Assembly (NCBI GenBank): GCA_020845955.1
Contig: JADLEU010000386.1
Coordinates: 1 to 33,026 of the forward strand
Direction: 5' to 3'
Source of the DNA: Anaerolineales bacterium
Lineage (GTDB): Bacteria > Chloroflexota > Anaerolineae > Anaerolineales > UBA6663
DNA length: 33,026 bases
The position numbers and the translations under genes were made by a program. The first letter of the stretch is position 1, and every line of letters begins with the position of its first letter. The notes under the pieces were generated by a model that saw only the letters and a list, made by a program, of their open reading frames with translations, had not been told where the DNA came from and ran no database searches. Positions 14,867 to 22,698 of this stretch are shown piece after piece.

Positions 14867-17413
14867 TCAATCTTGTTTGAGGACCGCGGCCACCGGCGCC
14901 TGTCGCAGGCGCCACATGGGATAAACCGCTGCCAGGATGGCGGCCGTCACGCTGACGGCCATGGCTTGCACGAACACCCATGGGTCCACGGTCATCTGGA
15001 TCGTCCATCCAAATGATCGAAGATTGATGACGTAGATCTGGACGACGGCCAGCACGAAGCCCGTGGGAAGCGCCAACAGACCTGCCGTGGCGCCCATCAA
15101 GCCGGTCTCCATCAGGGTCAGCCGCCAAAGCTGCCCGCTGGTCAGGCCCAGCGCCTGGAGCGTGGCCAGTTCACGCGCTCGTTCGATCTGCAGGGCCATA
15201 AGCGCGCTGAGGACTCCAATAAAGGCTACCACGACCGCCAGCAGGCGCAGGGCGCTGGTAATCGCAAACGTTCGGTCAAACACGGCCAGGGCCTGTTCGC
15301 GTAAGGCCCGATTCACCTGCACTTGTAGGGCCGAACCGCTCAGCACGGTTCGCAGCGCGTCAGCCACCTGGCTTGGATCGGTTTCGGGCCGCGTATAAAC
15401 GGCCAGTCCCGAGAGATGGTTGTCGCGCCAGTAGCGTTGATAGACCTCGCGCGCCATCAGGATCGCGCCCTGGTCGGACGAATAGTCGTAGTAAACCGCG
15501 GCAACCGGGAAAACGCGCTCGCCAGTTGCGGTCCGCAATGTGACGGTGGCGCCGTCCACGGGCAGGTTGTGGCGGTAAGCGAACGGCTCGCTGACGATGA
15601 TGGCGCCTTCCGTCATCGCCCGCCAGATGGCCTCCGCGTCGCCGCTGGCGAAACGGTACAGCGCGGCCGACCGGCGCCGCTGGGTGTCGGTGGCCGTCAG
15701 CGGCACCGGCCCGAACTCGCTGTCCACTACCACGCCGCGAATAGCCTCGACCTCGGCAACCCCTGCCACGGTTTCTGCTTTGGCCGCGATGCTTGGGTCC
15801 AGCGTTGCCTCGGGTCTCGTTCCCCCTGGGGTCGGGGCGCTTATATAAACGTCGGCTACCAGTGTGAGGTCGAGCCAGTTGACGACCGTGCTGCGGAAGC
15901 TGGCAATCATGACGCTGACGCCGATCGTCACCGAAACGGCCACCATGAGCGCGGCAATGGCGACGCTCGTGCGGCTGATGGCCTTGACCACCGTGCGGGC
16001 TGCCAGTCGGCCCAGGACGCCGGTGAGCCGAAACAGCACCGGGCCAGCCAGGCGCATCAAGCTGATCGTGGCCAGGGGCACTGTCAGTGCAATCCCAATG
16101 ACGATCAGGAACAGACCCGCAAAGCTCGCTACCAGCGAGCGTTGGATCACCAGCAGCAGCGCCGTCCCCGCGAGTCCCAGGATCAGTCCGCCGCCGCCAA
16201 GCCACGGCAGCCAGCGCCTGGCCCGGTCTTCGAGCGAGCTGCGGCGCATGAGCGTGACTGGCTCCACGTTGGCGGCTTCCAGCGCGGGACCCAAGGCAGC
16301 GATGGCGCCCGCTCCCAGGCCCACGCCAATGCCTTTAATTGCGCTGAGCAGGGTCAGCGGCGCGTCGCGCACCGTGACCACGTAGTAGAGGTCGTTTATT
16401 GTCTGGGTCACCAGGCGGACGGCACCCTGACCCAACAGCCAGCCCAGGCCAAGGCCCAGCACCGCCCCCAACCCGGTGACGATGGCGGTTTCGGCCTGGA
16501 TCATCTGAAACAGCCGCTCGCCCGTAACGCCCAGCGACCGCAAAGTCCCCAGCACACGGCGGCGCTGGACGACGCTGAACATGACCGTGTTGTAGATCAA
16601 GAACATACCGACGACCAGGGCCAGCAGGCTGAGGGCCGTCAGATTCAGCTGAAACGCTTCGGTCAGTTGGGCGGCGGTTTCTGCCTGCTCGCTGGCGCGC
16701 GCCAGCCGCAGGCTGGCCGGAAGCTGGCCGGCGAGGCGCTGGGCTTCCTGCGCGGTTAGGATCAGGTCGATGCGGCTGAGGGTGTTCGTCCCGGCCAGGC
16801 CCATTAGCTCCTGTGCCGTGGCTATGTCGGCCAGCAGTAAACCATCTAGGGCGCGGCGGTTCCCGGCCTCACCCGGCTGGAGCAGGCCCGCGATGGTGAC
16901 TGTGTCGAAGCGATCGGCCAGCCGCAGCCGGATCGAGTCACCGGTTTCCAGGCCATAGTGCCCGGCCAGACCCGCGCCTACCAGCACTGTGCCGGGCTCT
17001 ACCAACAGCCGGTTCAGGCCGAGGATCTGCCCGCCGGTGTCAGATAAGTAGCTCCGGAAAGGGCCCTCCGCCAATGGATCGACGCCCAGCAGGCGCAGCG
17101 GCTGCTGGTCGAGATCAGGCGCCTCCACCACCCCCTCCACCACCGGCGCGCTTAGCCGATAACCCCAATCAATGCGGAGTTGCCGGTAAAGCGCGCCAGG
17201 TACGCCCCGCGGCCCACCCCGGACTTGGTGGGTCGCGCGGCCAACGACTGTTTCCGTGCTGAGGCGAAACGCCCGGCTGGCGCTGGTGTTGGCCAGGTCG
17301 ATGGCAATCACCACGGCCACGCCCAGGGCAATGCCGAGGAGCATCAACCCGGTCTGGAGTGGGCGGCGCCGCAGGTCGCGCAGGCCGGTGAGCAAGAGAG
17401 AGTGAGGCAACAT
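14867..17413 (-). CDS. ABC transporter permease, FtsX/MacB type (large, duplicated)
   Basis: An 848-residue membrane protein. A first TM helix (about 22-40, LMLLGIALGVAVVIAIDLA) and an extracytoplasmic MacB-like domain are followed by a first FtsX core (about 260-390), which contains MFLIYNTVMFSVVQRRRVLG and TLRSLGVTGERLF. Further TM helices and a second periplasmic-type domain come next, then a second FtsX core (about 720-840) with LMALQIERARELATLQALGLTSG. The duplicated arrangement is that of AttF/LolCE-like permeases, which pull lipophilic substrates from the membrane rather than pump soluble ones across it. The ATPase gene lies 47 bp upstream and the AttH-like gene 32 bp downstream. Confidence 0.92.
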   Translation of the reverse strand: MLPHSLLLTGLRDLRRRPLQTGLMLLGIALGVAVVIAIDLANTSASRAFRLSTETVVGRATHQVRGGPRGVPGALYRQLRIDWGYRLSAPVVEGVVEAPDLDQQPLRLLGVDPLAEGPFRSYLSDTGGQILGLNRLLVEPGTVLVGAGLAGHYGLETGDSIRLRLADRFDTVTIAGLLQPGEAGNRRALDGLLLADIATAQELMGLAGTNTLSRIDLILTAQEAQRLAGQLPASLRLARASEQAETAAQLTEAFQLNLTALSLLALVVGMFLIYNTVMFSVVQRRRVLGTLRSLGVTGERLFQMIQAETAIVTGLGAVLGLGLGWLLGQGAVRLVTQTINDLYYVVTVRDAPLTLLSAIKGIGVGLGAGAIAALGPALEAANVEPVTLMRRSSLEDRARRWLPWLGGGGLILGLAGTALLLVIQRSLVASFAGLFLIVIGIALTVPLATISLMRLAGPVLFRLTGVLGRLAARTVVKAISRTSVAIAALMVAVSVTIGVSVMIASFRSTVVNWLDLTLVADVYISAPTPGGTRPEATLDPSIAAKAETVAGVAEVEAIRGVVVDSEFGPVPLTATDTQRRRSAALYRFASGDAEAIWRAMTEGAIIVSEPFAYRHNLPVDGATVTLRTATGERVFPVAAVYYDYSSDQGAILMAREVYQRYWRDNHLSGLAVYTRPETDPSQVADALRTVLSGSALQVQVNRALREQALAVFDRTFAITSALRLLAVVVAFIGVLSALMALQIERARELATLQALGLTSGQLWRLTLMETGLMGATAGLLALPTGFVLAVVQIYVINLRSFGWTIQMTVDPWVFVQAMAVSVTAAILAAVYPMWRLRQAPVAAVLKQD

Positions 17414-17460
17414 GCGATCGTCACTGCCGGGCCGCTAGCCAGCCCCCGGGCGCGCAGCGC

Positions 17461-18162
17461 CTAATCGGTGGCCGCCAGGCTTTCGTGCGTGACCCGCGCC
17501 AGCTCGCCGCTGTGCAGTTCGTAGATATCGTCGGCTAGCGCTGCCATTTGACGGCTGTGCGTGACCATCACCAGCGTCTTACCCCTTTGACGCGTCATCT
17601 GGTCCAGCAGTTGCATGATAGCATCGCCGGTCCTGTCATCCAGGTTGCCAGTCGGCTCGTCTGCCAGCACCAGCCGCGGGTTCTGCGCCAGAGCACGAGC
17701 AATAGCCACGCGTTGCTGCTCGCCGCCGGAAAGCTTGTCCGGGAAAACATGACGGCGGTCGGCCAGCCCGACCTGATCCAGCAACTGCAGTGCGCTGCTG
17801 ACCTGTCGCGTGCCCCGGCCGGCCAGTTCGGCCGGCAGTGTCACGTTTTCCAGCACCGTCAAGGTCGGGATCAGATTGAAGAACTGAAAGATGAACCCCA
17901 GGTTGTCACGGCGAAACAAGGTCCGCTCACGCTCATTCAGCCCAGTCACGCATACCTCGTCGATATGGATCTCGCCGCTTGTCGGCCGGTCGATGCCGGC
18001 GATCAGGTTGAGCAGGGTGCTCTTGCCGCTGCCGCTGCGGCCGCGCACGGCGACAAAGTGCCCAGCCTCAAATTCGGCGCTCACGCCGCGCAGCACCGTT
18101 CGGGTCTGGGTGCCCTCGACAAAATCCTTGGTAATGCGCTCCAGGCGGATGATTGGTGCCAT
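17461..18162 (-). CDS. ABC transporter ATP-binding protein (LolD/MacB type)
   Basis: A 233-residue ATPase with Walker [11 protein letters not shown]-loop [18 protein letters not shown], signature [15 protein letters not shown], Walker [13 protein letters not shown] and the switch His in VMVTHS. The sequence around the Q-loop and the DEPTGNLD motif assign it to the MacB/LolD/FtsE branch, which energises FtsX-type permeases such as the one encoded 47 bp downstream. It is the first gene of the ATPase-permease-AttH unit, transcribed away from the Mo-hydroxylase gene. A TAGAAT -10 and a palindrome lie in the 200-bp divergent region. Confidence 0.95.
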   Translation of the reverse strand: MAPIIRLERITKDFVEGTQTRTVLRGVSAEFEAGHFVAVRGRSGSGKSTLLNLIAGIDRPTSGEIHIDEVCVTGLNERERTLFRRDNLGFIFQFFNLIPTLTVLENVTLPAELAGRGTRQVSSALQLLDQVGLADRRHVFPDKLSGGEQQRVAIARALAQNPRLVLADEPTGNLDDRTGDAIMQLLDQMTRQRGKTLVMVTHSRQMAALADDIYELHSGELARVTHESLAATD

Positions 18163-18195
18163 GTTTTCTTGCTTGCTCGTCGCGGATTGGGTAGA

Positions 18196-18235
18196 ATTCT
18201 ATCACCCGGCGGTGACTTTGTACTATCATGTACAA
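18196..18235. promoter_or_regulatory. Divergent region: -10 of the ABC unit and a TTGTAC palindrome
   Basis: TTGTAC-TATCAT-GTACAA (18218-18235) is an inverted repeat with perfect 6-bp arms. On the minus strand TAGAAT (18201-18196) could be the -10 of the ABC unit with a start near 18189; the palindrome then overlaps its -35 position, where a repressor would bind. A promoter for the Mo-hydroxylase on the plus strand is not clear. Confidence 0.4.
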
Positions 18236-18243
18236 GAGGCGTG

Positions 18244-18279
18244 GCGCCGGCCATACGGGGCCGCTCCTCGAGCCGGCGC
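18244..18279 (+). promoter_or_regulatory. Leader hairpin upstream of the Mo-hydroxylase
   Basis: GCGCCGGC (18244-18251) pairs perfectly with GCCGGCGC (18272-18279) over 8 bp across a 20-nt loop. One base later comes AGGAG (18281-18285). The stem therefore abuts a ribosome site, a layout that can control access to it. Confidence 0.4.
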
Positions 18280-18293
18280 GAGGAGATCCGTTC

Positions 18294-18332
18294 ATGCCCA
18301 CTTCTGTGCGCGACTGCCATCGTCCGGCCTAG
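18294..18332 (+). CDS. Possible 12-codon upstream ORF in the Mo-hydroxylase leader
   Basis: An ATG at 18294 has AGGAG at a spacing of 8 nt and opens MPTSVRDCHRPA followed by TAG. It ends 38 nt before the ribosome site of the hydroxylase gene and is in a different frame. The strong ribosome site makes translation plausible. It may be a leader peptide, or the trace of an older start now cut off by a frameshift. Confidence 0.35.
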   Translation: MPTSVRDCHRPA

Positions 18333-18370
18333 CCCGCTGAAGCAGCGCAGCGATTGCGCACCGCTGAGAC

Positions 18371-18384
18371 GGAGGCGACCCATA
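18371..18384 (+). promoter_or_regulatory. Ribosome binding site followed by an ATA codon
   Basis: GGAGG (18371-18375), then 6 nt, then ATA (18382-18384). This is ideal spacing, and the ATA codon stands exactly where the protein family begins (I/M-QVSLSLNGQ). The next in-frame CTG (18394) would be 18 nt from the ribosome site. It suggests initiation at AUA or an ATG-to-ATA change. Confidence 0.55.
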
Positions 18385-21348
18385 CAAGTCTCACTGAGCC
18401 TAAACGGCCAACTCCGCATCCTGGATTGCCAACCCGGCGAGACCCTGCTGGGGGCGCTGCGGCGGGCAGGCTTGTGGAGCGTCAAACACGGCTGCGAGAC
18501 CGGTGAATGCGGCGCGTGCGCCGTGTTGATCGATGGCGCCCTGATGCCCACCTGTGTGCTGCTGGCCGGCCAGGCCGCGGGCCGGCAGGTGGTCACGCTT
18601 GAGTGCCTGGCTCCCGGCCAGTCCCTCCACCCGCTGCAGCAGGCTTTTATCGAAGTTGGCGCAATCCAGTGTGGCTACTGCTCGCCGGCCATGATTCTGG
18701 CTGCCCAGGCTCTCCTCGCCGGCAACCCCAGACCCAGCGAATCCGACGTGCGCGAGGCGCTCAGCGGCGTGTTATGCCGCTGCACCGGCTACAAGAAGCC
18801 GATAGAGGCCGTGTTGCGAGCGGCTGCTGCCTTGCGCGGCGAACCCGTGCCCCCGATTGGCGGCGGCGGTGTCCCCTTTGAAGCGGTATTTGGCCACGGC
18901 CGCGACGGCGGCCGGACCCCCGCCGACCTGGCCGCTCCAGGCGGCGGGCCCAGTGGGATACGGACCCGGCCAATCGTTGCCTTTCCCGTGACCCGCATGT
19001 CGCCGCAGCCGGAAACAGACGTCGTCGGCCATCGCGAGCCAAAGGTCGATGCCGTCAAGCTTGCCAAGGGCCGCGCGGTTTTTGCCGGCGATGTGGAATT
19101 GCCGGGCATGCTGCATGCGGCCTTGCTCACCAGCCCGCACGCCCACGCGCGCATCCGCCACATCGACGCCAGCCGCGCTCGGGCGCTCCCCGGTGTGCAC
19201 GCCGTTCTCACGCACCAGGACATCCCCCGCGTGGTCTACGCCTCTGGCGGGCAGTCGTTCCCGAACCCGCCGCCGTACGACCAGGTTTCGCTGGATAACA
19301 AGGTGCGCTACGCCGGCGATCGCGTGGCCGTGGTGGCGGCCGAGACGCCCGAAATCGCCCGCGAGGCGCTCGGCTTGATCGACGTCGGCTACGAGCCGCT
19401 TCCCGCCGTGTTTGACCCACTGCAGGCCATGCAACCCGGCGCGCCGCGCATCCACGACGAACCTGACGCGGTTGAGATCTTGGACGCCAACCGCAACCTG
19501 GTGGCGCAGGTCCACGCCAGCGTTGGCGACCTGGAACGCGGGCTGGCCGAGAGCGACCGCATTTTCGAGCGCCGCTACTATTCGCAACAGGTGCAGCAGG
19601 CCTCCATCGAGCCGCACGTCGTCATCACGTATTGGGACGAGGACGACCGCCTGGTGGTGCGTACCTCCACCCAGGTGCCGTTTCACGTCCGCCGGATGCT
19701 GGCGCCGCTGCTGGGACTGCCAGTCAAGCGTATCCGGGTCATTAAGCCGCGGATTGGCGGCGGCTTCGGCGGCAAGCAGGAGATGCTCATCGAGGACCTG
19801 TGTGGCCACCTCACGCTGGCCACGGGGCGCCCGGTGCGCTTCGAGTACACTCGCGAGATGGAATTCACGAGCGCACGCTCGCGCCACCCGCAGTGGATCA
19901 CGTATCGCGCTGGCGTACAGGCCGACGGCACGCTCAATGCGCTCGAGATGTGCATTGTCGAAGATTGCGGCGCGTACGGCACCCATGGCCTGACCGTGTG
20001 TTCGGTTTCGGGCCTGCGCGGTCTTTCCACCTACCGCTGTCCTAACATGCGCCTGCACGCCGACATCGTCTACACCAACAAGCCGGTTCCAGGCGCTTTC
20101 CGCGGCTATGGGGCGCCGCAGGCCTTGTGGGCCCTCGAAAGTCTGGTGGACGAGGTCGCGGCCGAGATGGGGTTCGACCCGGTCGAATTCCGGCTGCGGA
20201 ACGCCGTGCGCGCCGGCGATCCGCTCGCGCTGGCCAAGGCGTTGGGAGAGGGGCGCGAGGGGTTCGAGCAGATTATCCAAAGCTGCGGACTGCCCGACTG
20301 CGCCGCGCAGGGCGCGGCCGCCATTGGCTGGGACCGGCGCGCCGACCCCGGCTGGCGGCGCGACCCTGCCCGCCCACACCTTCGCCGCGGGCTGGGTATG
20401 GCCGTCTGCATGCACGGCACCGCCATCGCGGGGCTCGACATGGGCGCGGCCAGCATCAAAATGAACGACGACGGCAGCTTCAACCTGTTGGTCGGGGCTA
20501 CCGATCTGGGCACCGGCTCGGACACCGTCTTGGCCCAGATCGCGGCCGAAACCTTGGGATGCCTGCTGGCCGATGTCGTCACCTACTCGTCGGACACTGA
20601 CCTGACGCCCTTCGACACTGGCGCCTATGCCTCCAGCACTACCTATATCTCCGGCGGCGCCGTTATGAAAGCCGCCGAACAGGTCCGTGAGAAGATCTTC
20701 GCGCGTGTCGCGCTAATGCTGGGGGTCTCTGGTTCAGCTCAGCAGCCATCGGCGGCCGGTATGTACCTGCGTAACCGTTCCGTCTGGCTGCCCGATGGGC
20801 GTTCCGTCAGCCTGGAAGCCGTGGCGCTGCACAGCCTGCATACGTTTGACCAAGAGCAGATCATGGCCACGGCCTCGCACATGTCGTATCATTCACCACC
20901 GCCCTTCGCGGCCCAGTTTGCAGAAGTCGAGGTCGACACGGAGACGGGCCAGGTGACCGTCACCAGGCTGGTCATGGCCGTCGATTGCGGCACGGCCATC
21001 AACCCGCAGACGGTAGAAGGCCAGGTCGAAGGCGGCTTGGTTCAGGCGCTAGGCTATGCCGTATCAGAGGAGATGGCCTACGACCAGGCCGGCTGCCTAT
21101 TGACCCGCCGCTTCGGCGATTACCGGGTCTTCCAGGCCGATGAGGCGCCCGAACTACAGGCCATCCTGGCGCCTTCTTATGAGCCCAGCGGACCATTCGG
21201 CGCCAAAGCCGTGGCCGAAATACCCATGGATGGCGTGGCGCCGGCCGTGGCCAATGCGGTTTTCGACGCCGTGGGCGTGCGGTTGCGGTCGCTACCGTTG
21301 ACGCCTGAGAAAGTCTGGCTTGCGCTTAAGCAGGCTGCCGTCGGATGA
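18382..21348 (+). CDS. Fused 2Fe-2S / molybdopterin hydroxylase (xanthine dehydrogenase family)
   Basis: An 988-residue fusion. Residues 1-140 are the two-cluster 2Fe-2S subunit: C38, C43, C46 and C58 form the plant-type cluster; C97, C100, C132 and C134 form the second. A linker of about 55 residues leads to the large molybdopterin subunit (about 200-985). There I see AGDVELPGMLHAALLTSPHAHARI, the cofactor motifs IGGGFGGKQE and GAFRGYGAPQ, GTGSDTVLAQIAAETLG, DCGTAINPQTVEGQVEGG, and GPFGAKAVAE with the catalytic Glu. No FAD subunit is encoded nearby. Fused Mo/Fe-S proteins of this kind occur among purine and heterocycle hydroxylases; the substrate cannot be read from sequence. The frame is open far upstream, but the family N-terminus and GGAGG point to the ATA at 18382 as the start. 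Confidence 0.9.
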   Translation: MQVSLSLNGQLRILDCQPGETLLGALRRAGLWSVKHGCETGECGACAVLIDGALMPTCVLLAGQAAGRQVVTLECLAPGQSLHPLQQAFIEVGAIQCGYCSPAMILAAQALLAGNPRPSESDVREALSGVLCRCTGYKKPIEAVLRAAAALRGEPVPPIGGGGVPFEAVFGHGRDGGRTPADLAAPGGGPSGIRTRPIVAFPVTRMSPQPETDVVGHREPKVDAVKLAKGRAVFAGDVELPGMLHAALLTSPHAHARIRHIDASRARALPGVHAVLTHQDIPRVVYASGGQSFPNPPPYDQVSLDNKVRYAGDRVAVVAAETPEIAREALGLIDVGYEPLPAVFDPLQAMQPGAPRIHDEPDAVEILDANRNLVAQVHASVGDLERGLAESDRIFERRYYSQQVQQASIEPHVVITYWDEDDRLVVRTSTQVPFHVRRMLAPLLGLPVKRIRVIKPRIGGGFGGKQEMLIEDLCGHLTLATGRPVRFEYTREMEFTSARSRHPQWITYRAGVQADGTLNALEMCIVEDCGAYGTHGLTVCSVSGLRGLSTYRCPNMRLHADIVYTNKPVPGAFRGYGAPQALWALESLVDEVAAEMGFDPVEFRLRNAVRAGDPLALAKALGEGREGFEQIIQSCGLPDCAAQGAAAIGWDRRADPGWRRDPARPHLRRGLGMAVCMHGTAIAGLDMGAASIKMNDDGSFNLLVGATDLGTGSDTVLAQIAAETLGCLLADVVTYSSDTDLTPFDTGAYASSTTYISGGAVMKAAEQVREKIFARVALMLGVSGSAQQPSAAGMYLRNRSVWLPDGRSVSLEAVALHSLHTFDQEQIMATASHMSYHSPPPFAAQFAEVEVDTETGQVTVTRLVMAVDCGTAINPQTVEGQVEGGLVQALGYAVSEEMAYDQAGCLLTRRFGDYRVFQADEAPELQAILAPSYEPSGPFGAKAVAEIPMDGVAPAVANAVFDAVGVRLRSLPLTPEKVWLALKQAAVG

Positions 21349-21407
21349 GCGGTAACGCCTCTTCCCCAGTGACAGGCGCTTGACGACCGGATCACTTCGG
21401 CGCCCGC

Positions 21408-22289
21408 ATGTCCTGCCGCTTCTTGTTTCTTGCCAGTCTTGCCACTTTCTGGCTCGCCGGCCTGGCGGCTTGTGCGCCGGCCACGGCTATGGCCTGGCCA
21501 ACCCCGGCGCCTACCTTCCACTGGCCAGGCGCTCGACCGACTGAACAGGCGTCGGCTCAGGCGGACAGCGTCACCCTCGTGCTGGCTGGGCCTATGCCGG
21601 GCAACGCGCCCCATATGCCCGGCGACGAGGGCCTGGCTGCTACGGCGCGCGACGATCAGGCCGCCATCGGAAGCGATCCCACCGGCGCCAAAACCCAGGC
21701 TCACGAGACCCTGCTGGACTTCATCAATCCCCTCGGCCCCTATCGGGGCGCCTGGTGGTTTGGCGACGACGGCCGCGCCGACCTCTACGAAGTGCTGGCC
21801 GTGATCCTGTACACCGAAGGCAATACGAGCTTTGACGTGCGCAGCGCCGTGGCGGCGCGCTATCTGTGGTATTGCGGTGGAACTGGAACAACCTGCCAAG
21901 GCGCGGCCCTGCTGAACTTCCTGTCGTATTTCCAACCCTGGCGCGAGCCTTGGATCAGCCGCGGATTCGCCAGCCACGAGGCGCAGCGGCACCTGGATCT
22001 GGCCAAAGCGGTCGTGAACCAGGATCCCGGCCTCTTGACCGCGATGATCCCAGGAGCGGATACGTACCGGGCCAGCCGCGATGGCCTGAGCGGCGAAGGC
22101 TCGATCGATTGGAACCGCACCCTCTTCCACTTTGCTAACGTGCATGCCACCTGGGACCGCTATCTGCGCGAGGAACTGCGGCGGCTCGCCAACGGTCCCG
22201 CGCGGCTGTGGGTGCTCACGATGAACGAGGCCGGCCAGGTGTGTGGGTCACCGTTTATCTGTCAAGACATGACTCAGGCTCGTCACTAG
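21408..22289 (+). CDS. Lipoprotein, function unknown
   Basis: A 293-residue protein. The signal peptide (MSCRFLFLASLATFWLAG) ends in LAAC, with Cys22 as the lipid site. A Pro/Thr/Ala-rich linker reaches about residue 100. The C-terminal domain (about 105-290) starts LLDFINPLGPYRGAWWFGDDGRADLYEVLAVILYTEGNTSFDVRSAVAARY in pieces of which ILYTEGN recalls the catalytic Glu region of cell-wall hydrolases, though the resemblance is slight. Four Cys in the domain (two near CGGTGTTC and two near VCGSPFIC) could form disulfides. It begins 59 bp after the hydroxylase in the same direction but has no clear ribosome site or promoter. I do not recognise the family. Confidence 0.75.
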   Translation: MSCRFLFLASLATFWLAGLAACAPATAMAWPTPAPTFHWPGARPTEQASAQADSVTLVLAGPMPGNAPHMPGDEGLAATARDDQAAIGSDPTGAKTQAHETLLDFINPLGPYRGAWWFGDDGRADLYEVLAVILYTEGNTSFDVRSAVAARYLWYCGGTGTTCQGAALLNFLSYFQPWREPWISRGFASHEAQRHLDLAKAVVNQDPGLLTAMIPGADTYRASRDGLSGEGSIDWNRTLFHFANVHATWDRYLREELRRLANGPARLWVLTMNEAGQVCGSPFICQDMTQARH

Positions 22290-22297
22290 GACTTGCC

Positions 22298-22675
22298 ATG
22301 CCTGCCAAGCAAAGTCGCCCGCTCCCTCCGGCCAATGCGTCGCGTCAACTCCTTCACGGGGTGCCTGCTCACAGCGCAGGATTTCCAGGTGGGCAGGGCG
22401 ATCACCGCGACCTTCTGCGGCGCCACAACCTGGCCCCGCATGCCGTGGGCGCGGCGCAGGGCCTGACCGTGACCGTCTCAGCCGGGTGGGTGCAGGTGAC
22501 GCCTGGCGCTGGACTGTATGAGACACGAGATCTGTGTGCCGGCAGCAGCCGAGATTTCCCTGGCTGGAGCGCTTGGCTGGATTGCCCACGTGTTCATTCG
22601 CTACGCCGAGCAGGCGATCGGCCTCATTTCAGTTCCAGGCATTCCAGTTCCATGTCCGCTATCGCCGCCCAATAG
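22298..22675 (+). CDS. Weakly supported ORF in the 22290-22698 gap
   Basis: An ATG at 22298 has AGGA 6 nt upstream, overlapping the stop of the lipoprotein gene, and opens 125 codons to TAG. The translation has no membrane span, signal or recognisable motif; the middle (HRDLLRRHNLAPHAVGAAQG) has a GC-rich third position as real genes here do, while both ends do not. A second ORF in another frame (from 22518) is also open. The 409-bp gap may hold a decayed gene. I see no RNA gene or clear terminator in it. Confidence 0.22.
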   Translation: MPAKQSRPLPPANASRQLLHGVPAHSAGFPGGQGDHRDLLRRHNLAPHAVGAAQGLTVTVSAGWVQVTPGAGLYETRDLCAGSSRDFPGWSAWLDCPRVHSLRRAGDRPHFSSRHSSSMSAIAAQ

Positions 22676-22698
22676 CTGCTTGATCTGGGCGCTGCACG

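Noticed and set aside
15416-16759. 447-codon open frame on the plus strand
   Set aside because: It is antisense to the ABC permease, has a Gln/Asp/His/Arg-rich translation, and shows no domain.
18772-20415. 547-codon open frame on the minus strand
   Set aside because: It is antisense to the molybdopterin domain, whose motifs are continuous on the plus strand. Its translation is rich in Arg, His and Gly without any motif, as expected of a shadow frame in GC-rich DNA.
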